DNA from: Sinorhizobium numidicum
GTDB taxonomy: Bacteria > Pseudomonadota > Alphaproteobacteria > Rhizobiales > Rhizobiaceae
Direction of reading: 5' to 3'
Length of the DNA stretch: 64,000 bases
Assembly (NCBI RefSeq): GCF_029892045.1
Contig: NZ_CP120368.1
Coordinates: 3,410,001-3,474,000 of the forward strand
Below are positions 1 to 9,774 of this stretch, piece after piece (within the stretch, counting starts at the first letter, position 1; every line of letters begins with the position of its first letter). The position numbers and the translations under genes were made by a program. The notes under the pieces were generated by a model. It saw only the letters and a program-made list of their open reading frames with translations, was not told the origin of the DNA and searched no databases.

Positions 1-524
1 GGCTCGACACCTCGAACGCGATCAAACAGGCGGCCGAATTCGGGATCGTCCAGGGCGGACAGCGGCTCGCAGCACTGCTCTTCACTATTGCCGAGGTGCA
101 CGGCCTCGGTCTGGATGCGGCACAAGGGCTGACGCTCACGGAAGGCTTCTACTGGAATCGCAACGAAGAAACCGCGAAATTCGGCAAGCGCTTCATGGAG
201 CGCACAGGCAGGATGCCGAACATGACGCATGCCGGCACCTATTCAGCCGTCCTGCAATATCTGAAAGCGATCGAAAAGGCCGGCAGCGACGATGCCGACG
301 CGGTCGCCAAGGAGCTGCGCGCTTTGCCGGTCAACGACATCTTCGCGCAAAACGGCACGGTCGCGCCAAATGGGCGGATGATCCATGACATGTATCTGCT
401 CGAGGTCAAGAAGCCGGAAGAGAGCAAGGAACCCTGGGACTATTTCAAGGTCCTCGCGACCATTCCGGGCAAGGAAGCCTTCATCGACCCGGCCAAGAGC
501 GGCTGCGACCTCGTGAAATCCTGA
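1..524 (+). CDS. ABC transporter substrate-binding protein, branched-chain amino acid type (3' part only)
   Basis: The reading frame is open from the first codon of the window, so only the C-terminal part of about 173 residues is present. It has the look of a type I periplasmic binding protein (Peripla_BP_6, LivK-like): the lobe-crossing stretch with THAGTYSAVLQYLKAIEKAGS is followed by a C-terminal strand region ending in KSGCDLVKS. It would capture a ligand in the periplasm and hand it to the permeases encoded just downstream. Thirteen bases separate its stop from the first ATPase gene, so it heads a five-gene transporter operon. The ligand cannot be told from the sequence; LivK-type proteins bind amino acids, amides, urea or aromatic acids. 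Confidence 0.85.
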   Translation, partial: LDTSNAIKQAAEFGIVQGGQRLAALLFTIAEVHGLGLDAAQGLTLTEGFYWNRNEETAKFGKRFMERTGRMPNMTHAGTYSAVLQYLKAIEKAGSDDADAVAKELRALPVNDIFAQNGTVAPNGRMIHDMYLLEVKKPEESKEPWDYFKVLATIPGKEAFIDPAKSGCDLVKS

Positions 525-537
525 CCGGCGACAAGCG

Positions 538-1320
538 ATGACCGCAGCGATCTCTTCGCAGAATGAAGCGCCGCGGGTGGTTTTGTCCGCCCGCGGGCTT
601 CGCCGTGACTTCGGCGGCTTCACCGCAGTCAAGGACGTCGATCTCGATGTGCATCATGCCCGCGTGCACGCGCTGATCGGGCCGAACGGGGCCGGCAAGA
701 CCACCGTCTTCAATCTGCTCACCAAATTCCTGCAGCCGACCCACGGCACCATCACGCTGCTTGGAGAAGACATTACCCGCACCGCGCCCGAAAAGGTCGC
801 CCGCATGGGTCTCGCGCGCTCCTTCCAGATCTCGGCGGTGTTTCCGCATTTGACGGTGCTCGACAATGTCCGCGTCGCCCTGCAGCGGCCAAACCGCCTT
901 GCCACGCAGTTCTGGAAACCGCTTTCCGCACTCGAAGCCTTGAACGCCGAGGCCGACCAGCTGATCCGTTCCGTAGGACTCGAGAAGGAGCGCAACGCCA
1001 TCGCCGCCGATCTCTCCTACGGCCGCAAGCGGGTGCTCGAGATCGCCACGACACTGGCGCTCGATCCGAAGGTGCTGCTGCTCGACGAGCCGATGGCCGG
1101 CATGGGCCACGAGGACGTCGGCATGGTCTCCGAGATCATCCGCGAGGTGGCGCGCGAGCGGGCAGTGCTGATGGTCGAGCACAATCTCTCCGTCGTCGCC
1201 ACCCTCTGCCACCATGTTACGGTCCTGCAGCGCGGTGAGATCCTGGCCGAGGGCGACTATGCGACGGTGGCAGAGGATCCGCGCGTGCGCATCGCCTACA
1301 TGGGTACGGAGGAGGCCTGA
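538..1320 (+). CDS. branched-chain amino acid-type ABC transporter ATPase, LivG-like
   Basis: A cytoplasmic ATP-binding subunit of 260 residues. Walker A (GPNGAGKT) is at about residues 48-55, an LSYGRKRVLEIA stretch stands at the signature position, and the Walker B region reads VLLLDEP followed by the H-loop (VEHN). The longer insertion between Walker A and signature and the C-terminal DPRVRIAYMG tail are typical of LivG rather than LivF; this family replaces LSGGQ with LSYG-type signatures. It lies between the binding protein and a LivF-like gene and ends one base before that gene's ATG, so translation is probably coupled. It should form a heterodimer with the LivF-like partner. Confidence 0.92.
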   Translation: MTAAISSQNEAPRVVLSARGLRRDFGGFTAVKDVDLDVHHARVHALIGPNGAGKTTVFNLLTKFLQPTHGTITLLGEDITRTAPEKVARMGLARSFQISAVFPHLTVLDNVRVALQRPNRLATQFWKPLSALEALNAEADQLIRSVGLEKERNAIAADLSYGRKRVLEIATTLALDPKVLLLDEPMAGMGHEDVGMVSEIIREVARERAVLMVEHNLSVVATLCHHVTVLQRGEILAEGDYATVAEDPRVRIAYMGTEEA

Positions 1321-1321
1321 G

Positions 1322-2023
1322 ATGAAACCGCTGCTCAAGGTCTCGGGCCTCAACGCCTGGTATGGCGAGAGCCACATTCTGCACGGTGTCGACATGACCG
1401 TCGGCGAGGGCGAGATGGTCACCCTTCTCGGCCGCAACGGCGTCGGCAAGACGACCACACTGCGCTCGATCATGGGAATCGTGCGCGAGCGCAAGGGTGA
1501 GATCAATTTCGCCGGCGAGGACCTGATCCGCGTGCCGCTCCATCGGGTCGCCCATCGCGGCCTCGGCTTCGTTCCCGAGGAGCGCGGCATCTTCTCGACC
1601 CTTTCGGTTTACGAAAACCTCCTGCTGCCGCCGGCGGTCGCCACGGGTGGCATGACGATCGACGAGATTTTCGAGCTCTTTCCCAACCTCCACGAGCGCC
1701 GCAACAGCCAGGGAACCAAGCTTTCCGGCGGCGAACAGCAGATGCTGGCGATCGCACGCATCCTGCGCACCGGAGTTCGGATGATGCTGCTCGATGAGCC
1801 GACCGAGGGGCTAGCCCCGGTCATCGTTCAGCGCATCGGCGAGGTGCTGAAAAAGCTGAAGGAACGCGGCATGACGGTTCTTCTCGTGGAGCAGAACTTC
1901 CGCTTCGCGAGCAAGGTCGCCGATCGTTTCTATCTCATGGACCATGGCCGCATGGCCGGGGAATTCCCGGTCTCGGAACTTTCCGAGCGCATGGACATGC
2001 TGCACGACGTGCTCGGGGTGTAA
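1322..2023 (+). CDS. branched-chain amino acid-type ABC transporter ATPase, LivF-like
   Basis: A 233-residue ATPase subunit. I chose the ATG at 1322 because it follows the previous stop by one base and gives the family-typical N-terminus MKPLLKVSGLNAWYGES; the frame is open further upstream, but that extension overlaps the LivG-like gene and is unlike any LivF. Walker A is GRNGVGKT, the signature is LSGGEQQMLAIARI, and the Walker B region is MMLLDEPTEGLAP, the last motif being characteristic of LivF. It works with the preceding ATPase to drive the two permeases that follow. Only three bases separate its stop from the permease start. Confidence 0.92.
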   Translation: MKPLLKVSGLNAWYGESHILHGVDMTVGEGEMVTLLGRNGVGKTTTLRSIMGIVRERKGEINFAGEDLIRVPLHRVAHRGLGFVPEERGIFSTLSVYENLLLPPAVATGGMTIDEIFELFPNLHERRNSQGTKLSGGEQQMLAIARILRTGVRMMLLDEPTEGLAPVIVQRIGEVLKKLKERGMTVLLVEQNFRFASKVADRFYLMDHGRMAGEFPVSELSERMDMLHDVLGV

Positions 2024-2026
2024 GCC

Positions 2027-2914
2027 ATGACGATGATTTTCGGAATTCCGCTCCAGGCCTTTCTCGGGCAGTTGCTTATCGGTCTCATCAATGGCTCCTT
2101 CTACGCGCTCCTGAGTCTCGGCCTAGCGATCATCTTCGGTCTGTTGCGCGTCATCAATTTTGCCCACGGCGCGCAATACATGCTCGGCGCGTTCCTCGCC
2201 TGGCTGCTGCTGTCGCATTTCGGCATCGGCTACTGGCCGGCGCTCGTCATCGCGCCGCTTGCCGTGGCCCTGCTCGGCGCCGCCATCGAACGCACCATGC
2301 TGCGCCGGCTCTATACGCTCGATCCGCTCTACGGCCTGCTCTTCACCTTCGGCCTGGCGCTGACCGTTGAAGGCACCTTCCGCTATCTCTACGGCGCTTC
2401 CGGCCAACCCTATGCGACCCCGGCGCTGCTAACCGGCGGCGCCAATCTCGGCTTCATGTTCCTTCCCATCTATCGCGGCTGGGTCATCGCCTTTTCGCTG
2501 GTGGTTTGCCTCGGCACCTGGCTCGTTATCGAGAAGACCAAGCTCGGCTCCTATCTGCGCGCCGCGACGGAAAATCCGGTGCTCGTGCAGTCCTTCGGCA
2601 TCAATGTGCCTTTCCTGCTGACATTGACCTACGGTCTCGGCGCGGGACTTGCGGCGCTTGCCGGTGTGCTGGCGGCGCCAATCTATCAGGTCTCGCCGCT
2701 GATGGGATCGAACATCATCATCGTCGTCTTCGCCGTAGTCGTCGTCGGCGGCATGGGCTCGATCATGGGTGCGATCATCACCGGCTATTTGCTCGGCGTC
2801 GCGGAAGGCTTGACCAAGGTCTTCTATCCGGAAGCCTCCAACATCGTGATCTTCGTGATCATGGCCATCGTTCTCTTAATACGGCCGGCAGGCCTCTTCG
2901 GCCGGGATGCCTGA
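2027..2914 (+). CDS. branched-chain amino acid-type ABC transporter permease, LivH-like
   Basis: An inner-membrane permease of 295 residues with about eight hydrophobic segments. The N-terminal stretch with GLINGSFYALLSLGLAIIFG and RVINFAHGAQYMLGAF is the hallmark of LivH proteins. The C-terminal VVVVGGMGSIMGAIITGYLLG stretch is the conserved permease loop that meets the ATPases. It is the fourth gene of the operon, with three bases before it and an 8-base overlap with the following LivM-like gene. Substrate not inferable. Confidence 0.92.
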   Translation: MTMIFGIPLQAFLGQLLIGLINGSFYALLSLGLAIIFGLLRVINFAHGAQYMLGAFLAWLLLSHFGIGYWPALVIAPLAVALLGAAIERTMLRRLYTLDPLYGLLFTFGLALTVEGTFRYLYGASGQPYATPALLTGGANLGFMFLPIYRGWVIAFSLVVCLGTWLVIEKTKLGSYLRAATENPVLVQSFGINVPFLLTLTYGLGAGLAALAGVLAAPIYQVSPLMGSNIIIVVFAVVVVGGMGSIMGAIITGYLLGVAEGLTKVFYPEASNIVIFVIMAIVLLIRPAGLFGRDA

Positions 2915-3908
2915 TATGACGCTTACACTCGAAATGCAGAAACAGAAGGGACGCTCGCCTGTCATCGTTCAGACAGTGTTTCTCGGCGTCGGCCTTGCGC
3001 TTCTCCTGCTCGCGCCACTGTTCTTCTACCCCGTCTTCCTGATGAAGCTCTTGTGCTTCGCGCTCTTTGCCTGCGCCTTCAACTTGCTGCTCGGCTATAC
3101 GGGGCTGCTTTCCTTCGGCCATGCCGCCTTCTTCGGCGGCGCGGCCTATTTCACCGCGCATGCTGTCAAGGAATGGGGTCTGCCGCCCGAACTCGGCATC
3201 CTCGTGGGTGTCGCCGGTGCCGCGCTCCTGGGCGCTGTGATCGGCTTTTTCGCCATCCGTCGCCAAGGCATCTATTTCGCGATGATCACGCTGGCGCTGT
3301 CGCAGATGTTCTATTTTTTCTGCCTGCAGGCCGAGTTCACGCATGGCGAGGACGGCATCCAGTCGGTACCGCGCGGCCATCTGTTCGGCTTCATCGATCT
3401 CTCGCACTGGACGAACATGTATTATTTCGTGCTCGCCGTGTTCGTCATCGGCATCGCCATCATCTGGCGGATAATCAATTCGCCTTTCGGCATGATCCTG
3501 AAATCGATCCGCGAAAACGAAACGCGCGCCATTTCGCTCGGTTATTCGGTGAGGAACTACAAGCTCGCAGCCTTCGTCATGTCGGCCGCGCTCACCGGTC
3601 TCGCGGGAGGCATGAAGGCGCTCGTCTTCCAGCTCGCAACACTCACCGATGTCGGCTGGCAGATGTCGGGCGAGGTTATCCTGATGACGCTGCTCGGCGG
3701 CATCGGGACGCTGATCGGTCCGCTCTTCGGCGCCGGCCTCGTCGTGACGCTACAGAACTATCTGGCGACATCGGAATTCCCGGTGACGATTATCACGGGG
3801 GTCGTCTTCATGGCCTGCGTGCTTTTGTTCCGTCGCGGCATCGTCGGCGAGTTTTATAACTCGCGCCTCGGCCGCAAGCTCGGCTTCGAGCATCGCCACA
3901 AGCACTGA
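2907..3908 (+). CDS. branched-chain amino acid-type ABC transporter permease, LivM-like
   Basis: The second inner-membrane permease, 333 residues with a cytoplasmic N-terminus and about nine hydrophobic segments. LivM hallmarks include NLLLGYTGLLSFGHAAFFGG near residue 55, the KSIRENETRAISLGY loop, and LLGGIGTLIGPLFGAG. The ATG at 2907 overlaps the end of the LivH-like gene by eight bases; an ATG nine bases further in (2916) is an alternative. It closes the transporter operon, and the next 140 bases hold palindromic repeats. Confidence 0.92.
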   Translation: MPDMTLTLEMQKQKGRSPVIVQTVFLGVGLALLLLAPLFFYPVFLMKLLCFALFACAFNLLLGYTGLLSFGHAAFFGGAAYFTAHAVKEWGLPPELGILVGVAGAALLGAVIGFFAIRRQGIYFAMITLALSQMFYFFCLQAEFTHGEDGIQSVPRGHLFGFIDLSHWTNMYYFVLAVFVIGIAIIWRIINSPFGMILKSIRENETRAISLGYSVRNYKLAAFVMSAALTGLAGGMKALVFQLATLTDVGWQMSGEVILMTLLGGIGTLIGPLFGAGLVVTLQNYLATSEFPVTIITGVVFMACVLLFRRGIVGEFYNSRLGRKLGFEHRHKH

Positions 3909-3913
3909 ACACT

Positions 3914-4001
3914 GGAGCGGGATGAGGAAAAAGCGTGAAGCGGTTTTCTATCCGTATCCCGCTCCAATTTCTTGGAATCGATCACGACGGTTTCGTGATC
4001 G
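3914..4001. repeat. rhizobial intergenic palindromic element, two stem-loops
   Basis: Two adjacent palindromes fill the gap between the LivM-like gene and the GMC gene. The first pairs GGAGCGGGAT (3914-3923) with ATCCCGCTCC (3956-3965) around a core with GAGGAAAA and GCGGTTTTC. The second is a perfect 9-bp stem CGATCACGA / TCGTGATCG (3979-4001) with a 5-base loop. A second copy of the first motif, in reverse orientation, sits at 32349-32395. It has no T-tract, so it is not a classic terminator, though it may stabilise or end the transporter mRNA. Confidence 0.7.
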
Positions 4002-4049
4002 GGCGGTCCGGGGCCCAACCACGCCGGACCTGACATTAGAGAAGAGCCT

Positions 4050-5645
4050 ATGGACACGTTCGACTACATTGTCGTCGGAGCGGGCAGCGCCGGCTGCGTG
4101 CTCGCCAACCGCATATCGGAAGATCCGGATCGCCGCGTTCTGCTGCTCGAGGCCGGCGGCAGCGACAACTATCACTGGATCCATATCCCGGTTGGCTACC
4201 TCTATTGCATCAACAATCCGCGTACCGACTGGTGCTTCACCACCGCGCCTGAGCAAGGCCTCAACGGCCGTTCACTCGGCTATCCTCGCGGCAAGGTGCT
4301 CGGCGGCTGCTCCTCGATCAACGGCATGATCTATATGCGCGGCCAGGCTCGCGACTACGACCACTGGCGCCAGCTTGGCTGTACCGGCTGGAGCTGGGAG
4401 GATGTGCTGCCGCTTTTTAAGAAATCGGAAGACCACTACCGCGGCGCCGATGACATGCATGGCGCGGGCGGCGAATGGCGGGTCGAAAAAGCCCGCGTCC
4501 GCTGGGCCGTGCTCGACGCCTTTCAGAAGGCGGCGAGCGAGGCGGGCATTCCTGAAACGGACGATTTCAACCGCGGTATCAATGAAGGCTCCGGCTATTT
4601 CGATGTCAATCAACGTTCCGGCATTCGCTGGAATACGGCCAAGGCGTTCCTGAAGCCCGCCAGGCACCGGCGCAACCTCGTCATCCTGACGAAGGCGCAT
4701 GTGCGCAGACTGATGATTGAAGAGGGGCGCGTCGCCGGCGTCGAGTTCCAGCACGACGGCGTCGCCAAGCGGGCACGAGCGCGGCGCGAGACGGTGCTGT
4801 CGGCCGGCACTATCGGCTCACCGCATATTCTCGAACTCTCCGGCATCGGCGACCCTGAAATCCTGCGGCAGAACGGCATCGAGGTCCGCCACGAATTGCC
4901 CGGCGTCGGCGAAAATCTGCAGGACCACCTGCAGCTCCGCCTCGTCTACAAGGTCACGGGCGTTCCGACGCTGAATGAGAAGGCCACCTCGCTCTTCGGC
5001 AAGGCCGCGATCGGTCTCGAATATCTCGCCCGCCGCTCCGGCCCGATGGCGATGGCGCCGAGCCAGCTCGGGATCTTCACCCGCTCGGGCCCGGAAAAGG
5101 AAACACCTGACCTGCAGTACCACGTCCAGCCGGTCTCATTGGAAAAGTTCGGCGAACCAGTGCACCCCTTCCCGGCAATCACCGCCAGCGTCTGCAATCT
5201 GAGGCCCGAAAGCCGCGGCTTGGTGCACCTCAAGGGACCGGATTTTGCCGCCGCGCCCGACATTCGCCCTCGCTACCTGACCGCCGAGGCCGATCGCGGC
5301 GTGGCGGTCAACGCAATACGCCTCACCCGCCGCATCGTCTCGCAGCCTTCCTTCGCGCGGTTCAATCCGGTCGAATTCAAACCCGGGCCTGGCTACGAGA
5401 CGGATGAAGAACTGCAGCGCGCGGCCGGCGATATCGGCACGACGATCTTCCACCCTGTCGGCAGCTGCCGGATGGGCGCCGACGCGGACAGCGTCGTCGA
5501 CCCGGAACTGCGCCTGCGCGGCCTTGAAGGTTTGCGCATCGCCGATGCCTCGATCATGCCGACCATCACCTCCGGCAACACCAATTCGCCGACGATCATG
5601 ATTGCCGAGAAGGCGGCAGAGCTGATTCTGGCGTCGAACAGGTAG
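4050..5645 (+). CDS. GMC-family FAD-dependent alcohol/choline dehydrogenase-like oxidoreductase
   Basis: A 531-residue glucose-methanol-choline oxidoreductase. The N-terminal FAD-binding motif is [14 protein letters not shown], then LLLEAGG; GMC signature 1 is within [19 protein letters not shown] and signature 2 is [15 protein letters not shown]. The catalytic His lies in HPVGSCRMG and the second active-site residue (Asn) in GNTNSPT near the C-terminus. Such enzymes oxidise primary alcohols, choline or polyol-like substrates to aldehydes and pass electrons to the respiratory chain. It follows the LivKGFHM-like operon on the same strand after a palindromic spacer, so it may act on the imported compound; that is inference. 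The start is supported by an AGAGAAG ribosome-binding site. Confidence 0.88.
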   Translation: MDTFDYIVVGAGSAGCVLANRISEDPDRRVLLLEAGGSDNYHWIHIPVGYLYCINNPRTDWCFTTAPEQGLNGRSLGYPRGKVLGGCSSINGMIYMRGQARDYDHWRQLGCTGWSWEDVLPLFKKSEDHYRGADDMHGAGGEWRVEKARVRWAVLDAFQKAASEAGIPETDDFNRGINEGSGYFDVNQRSGIRWNTAKAFLKPARHRRNLVILTKAHVRRLMIEEGRVAGVEFQHDGVAKRARARRETVLSAGTIGSPHILELSGIGDPEILRQNGIEVRHELPGVGENLQDHLQLRLVYKVTGVPTLNEKATSLFGKAAIGLEYLARRSGPMAMAPSQLGIFTRSGPEKETPDLQYHVQPVSLEKFGEPVHPFPAITASVCNLRPESRGLVHLKGPDFAAAPDIRPRYLTAEADRGVAVNAIRLTRRIVSQPSFARFNPVEFKPGPGYETDEELQRAAGDIGTTIFHPVGSCRMGADADSVVDPELRLRGLEGLRIADASIMPTITSGNTNSPTIMIAEKAAELILASNR

Positions 5646-5685
5646 AACGCAGGCCGAGCGGGCGTCGAGACCGAGGTGGTCGGGG

Positions 5686-8600
5686 TTACTCCGCCGCCTC
5701 GGCTTCCGGTATCGGTACGTAGTTGAGGATCGGCGAAAGCCAGCGCTCGATCTCGCGAACGCCCATGCGCTTGCGCTCGGCGTAGTCCTCCACCTGGTCG
5801 CGTTCGATCTTGGCGACGCCAAAATAATAGGCGTCGGGATGGCTGATATAGAGACCCGAGACGGACGATCCCGGCCACATGGCGTAGTTTTCAGTCAGTT
5901 GGACACCGATCGCCGTCTCTGCATCGAGCAGCCGGAACAGAGTTTCCTTTTCCGTATGGTCCGGCTGAGCTGGATAGCCGGGCGCGGGGCGTATCCCGGC
6001 ATAGGGCTCGGCGATCAGTTCCCGCGGGGTGAAGGTTTCGTCGGGAGCATAGGCCCAGAGCTCCTTGCGGACATATTCATGCATGCGCTCGGCGAAGGCT
6101 TCGGCGAAGCGATCGGCGAGAGCCTTTACCATGATCGAGGAATAGTCGTCATTGGCGCGCTCGAAGCGCTCAGCGATCGCCACTTCCTCGATCCCCGCGG
6201 TGACCACGAAACCGCCAAGGTAATCCTGCTTGCCGCTGTCGGCGGGAGCGACGAAGTCGGCAAGTGCAACATTCGGTCGGCCGTCCCGTTTCGTCAGTTG
6301 CTGACGAAGCGTGAAGAAGGTGGCAAGCTCCCGATCGCGTCCCTCGTCGGTGAACAACCGGATGTCGTCGCCGACCGCACCGGCTGGCCAGAAGCCGACG
6401 ACCGCCTTCGGTGCGAACCATTTCTCCGCGACGATCTTCTCGAGCATCGCCTGCGCATCGTCGAAGAGCTGGCGAGCGGCCGGTCCCTGCTTCTCGTCGT
6501 CGAGAATCCTCGGATAGACGCCCTTAAGCTCCCAGGTTTGGAAGAACGGCGTCCAATCGATATAGCGCGCGAGCTCGGCGAGGTCCCAGCTTTCGAAAAC
6601 GCGCGTGCCGAGGAAGGAAGGCGTTTTCGGCTGATGGGCATCCCAGTCGATTTTATGCGCGTTCGCACGCGCCTGCGAAAGCGGCAGACGTCGCTTCTCC
6701 GCTTCATTGCGCGCGTGCGCATCGGCGACTTTGTGATACTCGGCGCGGATGGTTTCGTTGTAAGCGTCGCGCACCTCCGGCGAAAGCAGGCTCGACACGA
6801 CCCCGACGGCCCGGCTGGCATCGGTGACATAGACCGTCTGGCCGAGGCTGTAGCGCGGATTGATCTTTACCGCAGTGTGCACACGGCTGGTCGTCGCACC
6901 GCCGATCAGGAGCGGAATGTCGAAGCCTTCCCGCTCGAGCTCGGAAGCGACGTGAACCATTTCGTCGAGTGACGGGGTGATGAGTCCGGAAAGTCCAATG
7001 ATGTCGACTTTCTGTTCCTTGGCCACTTCGAGGATCTTTGCCGAGGGCACCATGACACCAAGATCGATGATCTCGTAATTGTTGCAGGCTAGCACGACCC
7101 CGACAATATTCTTGCCGATGTCGTGGACGTCGCCCTTCACAGTCGCCATCAGAATCTTGCCGGCGCTTTCGCGCTGTCCATCGCCGCCGTTGGCGCGCTT
7201 TTCCGCCTCCATGTGCGGCAGCAGCACGGCTACGGCCTGCTTCATCACCCGCGCCGACTTCACGACCTGCGGCAGGAACATCTTGCCGGAACCGAAGAGA
7301 TCGCCGACGACGTTCATTCCCGCCATCAGCGGCCCTTCGATGACATGCAGCGGACGTTTGGCGGCAAGCCGCGCCTCGTCCGTATCCGCTTCGATGAATT
7401 CGGTGATGCCGTTGACGAGCGCATGTTCCAGACGCTTTTCGACCGGCCACTCGCGCCAGGCGAGGTCCTTTTCTTTTCCTTGCGCGCCGGCCTGCCCGCG
7501 ATAGCGCTCGGCAATCTCCAGCAGGCGCTCGGTCGCATCCGCACGGCGATTGAGTACCACGTCCTCGCAGGCCTCGCGCAGCTCCGGATCGATCGTGTCG
7601 TAGATGGCGAGCTGGCCGGCATTGACGATGCCCATGTCCATGCCCGCCTGAATGGCGTGATAGAGGAACACGACGTGCATCGCCTCGCGCACCGGCTCGT
7701 TGCCGCGGAAGGAGAACGAGAGGTTGGAAACGCCGCCCGAGATATGCACATGCGGCAGCTCCGCGATAATCGCGCGCGTCGCCTCGATGAAGTCGACACC
7801 ATAATTGTTGTGCTCTTCGATCCCCGTTGCGACGGCGAAGATATTCGGATCGAAGATGATGTCTTCCGGCGGGAAGCCTGCCTTTTCCGTGAGCAGCCTG
7901 TAGGCCCGGCTGCAGATCTCGACCTTGCGCGTCTTGGTATCGGCCTGGCCCTTCTCATCGAATGCCATTACAACGACGGCGGCGCCATAGGCGCGTACGA
8001 GACGCGCATGATGCAGAAACGCCTCTTCTCCCTCCTTGAGCGAGATCGAGTTCACGAGCGCCTTGCCCTGCACGCATTTGAGGCCCGCTTCGATGACTTC
8101 CCATTTGGATGAGTCGATCATCACCGGCACGCGGGCGATGTCAGGCTCGGAAGCAACGAGATTCAGGAATTCGACCATGGCCCGTGTCGAATCGATCAGG
8201 CCCTCGTCCATATTGATGTCGATGATCTGGGCGCCGTTCGCCACCTGGTCGCGCGCGACATCGAGTGCAGCGGCATAGTCGCCCGCGGTGATCAGCTTGC
8301 GGAATTTCGCCGAGCCGGTGACGTTGGTGCGTTCGCCGACATTGACGAAGGGAATGTCCTCCGTGAGTGTGAAGGGCTCTAGCCCGGAAAGCCGCATATG
8401 CCGTTCGATTTCCGGGATCTGGCGCGGCGGATGCTTGGCGACCGCTTCGGCGATCGCGCGGATATGCGCAGGCGTCGAGCCGCAGCAGCCGCCGACGATG
8501 TTGACGAGCCCATCGCGCGCGAAGCCTTCCACCTGCGCCGCCATCGCTTCCGGGCTCTCGTCGTAACGGCCGAATTCGTTCGGCAGGCCGGCGTTCGGAT

Positions 8601-9459
8601 AGGCGCAGACGAACGTGTCGGCGACCGTCGAAAGCTCGTCGATATGGGCACGCATCGCATTCGCCCCGAGCGCGCAATTGAGCCCGATGGTGAAAGGCTC
8701 CGCATGACGCACCGAATACCAGAAGGCGGTCGGCGTTTGACCGGATAGCGTCCGGCCGGAGAGATCGGTGATCGTGCCGGAAATCATCACGGGCAGGCGG
8801 ATCCCCTTCTCCGTAAAGACTTCCTGCGTCGCAAAGATCGCCGCCTTGGCGTTCAGCGTGTCGAAGATCGTTTCGATCAGGATGATCTCGGCACCGCCGT
8901 CGATCAGGCCCCGGACCTGTTCGGCGTAAGCCAACCTCAGATCGTCGAAGCTGACGGCGCGATAGCCGGGATTGTTGACGTCCGGCGAGATGGAGGCAGT
9001 ACGGTTGGTAGGGCCGAGCGCGCCCGCAACGAAACGCCGCCTGCCATCCGCAGCCTCCGCCCGCTTCGCCGCCCGCCGCGCCAGCCGCGCGCCGTCGCGG
9101 TTAAGCTCGTAGACCACATCCTCCATGCCGTAGTCGGCCTGGGCGATCCGGGTCGAGGAAAAGGTGTTGGTTTCGAGGATATCGGCGCCGGCGATGGCGT
9201 AGCTGTAGTGGATCTCCTCGATGGCCTTCGGCTGCGTCAACGTCAGGAGGTCGTTGTTGCCCTGCTGGTGACAGGCACAGCCGCCGAAACGCTCGCCACG
9301 GAAATGATCTTCGATGAAGCCGAGCTGCTGGATCTCGGTGCCCATGGCACCGTCCATGATCAGAATTCTTTCGCGCGCCGCCTGTCGCAGCGCCTGGGAG
9401 ATTTCCGAGCCATCGGGCCTGGGCGAAACCTCTCCAAAAAGGAGGTCGACGGCGGACAT
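5686..9459 (-). CDS. metH: cobalamin-dependent methionine synthase
   Basis: A 1257-residue enzyme that transfers the methyl group of 5-methyltetrahydrofolate to homocysteine through a B12 cofactor. Domains in order: homocysteine S-methyltransferase with the zinc Cys pair in GGCCGSTP (about residue 323) and the NCALGA Cys (about 260); the pterin-binding domain starting near [14 protein letters not shown]; the B12 domain with DVHDIGKN, whose His (about 776) is the lower cobalt ligand; and the C-terminal reactivation domain that binds S-adenosylmethionine. I chose the ATG at 9459 because GGGAGA lies eight bases upstream and it gives [10 protein letters not shown]; an upstream in-frame ATG at 9507 lacks a ribosome-binding site and would run into the operator-like palindrome. 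Length is normal. Confidence 0.97.
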   Translation of the reverse strand: MSAVDLLFGEVSPRPDGSEISQALRQAARERILIMDGAMGTEIQQLGFIEDHFRGERFGGCACHQQGNNDLLTLTQPKAIEEIHYSYAIAGADILETNTFSSTRIAQADYGMEDVVYELNRDGARLARRAAKRAEAADGRRRFVAGALGPTNRTASISPDVNNPGYRAVSFDDLRLAYAEQVRGLIDGGAEIILIETIFDTLNAKAAIFATQEVFTEKGIRLPVMISGTITDLSGRTLSGQTPTAFWYSVRHAEPFTIGLNCALGANAMRAHIDELSTVADTFVCAYPNAGLPNEFGRYDESPEAMAAQVEGFARDGLVNIVGGCCGSTPAHIRAIAEAVAKHPPRQIPEIERHMRLSGLEPFTLTEDIPFVNVGERTNVTGSAKFRKLITAGDYAAALDVARDQVANGAQIIDINMDEGLIDSTRAMVEFLNLVASEPDIARVPVMIDSSKWEVIEAGLKCVQGKALVNSISLKEGEEAFLHHARLVRAYGAAVVVMAFDEKGQADTKTRKVEICSRAYRLLTEKAGFPPEDIIFDPNIFAVATGIEEHNNYGVDFIEATRAIIAELPHVHISGGVSNLSFSFRGNEPVREAMHVVFLYHAIQAGMDMGIVNAGQLAIYDTIDPELREACEDVVLNRRADATERLLEIAERYRGQAGAQGKEKDLAWREWPVEKRLEHALVNGITEFIEADTDEARLAAKRPLHVIEGPLMAGMNVVGDLFGSGKMFLPQVVKSARVMKQAVAVLLPHMEAEKRANGGDGQRESAGKILMATVKGDVHDIGKNIVGVVLACNNYEIIDLGVMVPSAKILEVAKEQKVDIIGLSGLITPSLDEMVHVASELEREGFDIPLLIGGATTSRVHTAVKINPRYSLGQTVYVTDASRAVGVVSSLLSPEVRDAYNETIRAEYHKVADAHARNEAEKRRLPLSQARANAHKIDWDAHQPKTPSFLGTRVFESWDLAELARYIDWTPFFQTWELKGVYPRILDDEKQGPAARQLFDDAQAMLEKIVAEKWFAPKAVVGFWPAGAVGDDIRLFTDEGRDRELATFFTLRQQLTKRDGRPNVALADFVAPADSGKQDYLGGFVVTAGIEEVAIAERFERANDDYSSIMVKALADRFAEAFAERMHEYVRKELWAYAPDETFTPRELIAEPYAGIRPAPGYPAQPDHTEKETLFRLLDAETAIGVQLTENYAMWPGSSVSGLYISHPDAYYFGVAKIERDQVEDYAERKRMGVREIERWLSPILNYVPIPEAEAAE

Positions 9460-9505
9460 GGGAAATCTCCCGTTCTGAAAACGACAAATAATTATCGATT
9501 TTGTC

Positions 9506-9525
9506 ACATAAAGATATCTTTATGT
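9506..9525. promoter_or_regulatory. perfect 20-bp palindrome upstream of metH, candidate operator
   Basis: ACATAAAGATATCTTTATGT is a perfect palindrome 47 bases upstream of the metH ATG, in a short AT-rich promoter-like stretch unlike the GC-rich surroundings. Methionine-cycle genes of proteobacteria are often controlled by ArsR-family regulators that sense S-adenosylhomocysteine (SahR) and bind palindromes with an AAAGATATCTTT-like core as far as I recall. The regulator itself is not in this window, so the assignment is inference. Confidence 0.6.
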
Positions 9526-9564
9526 CAACATACGCGGCGATCACAATATGGCTTTCGGCAAATA

Positions 9565-9598
9565 AAAATGGCCCGCCGTGGTCACGGCAGGCCATTTT
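9565..9598 (-). terminator. Rho-independent terminator after the AGE/HbpS genes
   Basis: A 14-bp stem with one mismatch (AAAATGGCC-GCCGT pairing with ACGGC-GGCCATTTT) and a 4-base loop. On the minus strand it is followed by TTTTTATT, so it would stop the transcript of the isomerase gene ending at 9775 before the metH promoter. Confidence 0.7.
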
Positions 9599-9639
9599 GA
9601 ACGCATTCGCTCGCCTCGGCCCGGCAGATGAGAGCCTTC

Positions 9640-9764
9640 GCGCACCCCTCATCCGGCCCGCCGGCCACCTTCTCCCCGCAGGCGAGGCAAAGGAGACTCG
9701 CAGAAGGCTCCGAGCTTAAGAACCCCCTCTCCCCGCCTGCGGGAGAGGGTTGGGCTGAGGGCAA
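9640..9764. repeat. REP-like intergenic repeat
   Basis: A GC-rich segment with a CCCTCTCCC / GGGAGAGGG palindrome at 9725-9749 and surrounding blocks like CCCCTCATCCGGCCC and GGGCTGAGGG. Similar blocks recur at 42925-43033. Such 'CTCTCCCCGC' palindromes are spread through rhizobial intergenic regions. No gene was seen here. Confidence 0.6.
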
Positions 9765-9774
9765 AATCAATTAC

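Noticed and set aside
5839..6972. Long plus-strand frames across metH
   Set aside because: They lie antisense to a clear enzyme gene, show no ribosome-binding sites and no recognisable domain.
9460..9505. SAM or cobalamin riboswitch in the metH leader
   Set aside because: The leader is only about 50-100 bases, lacks a B12 box or SAM aptamer-like helices, and the palindrome fits a protein operator better.
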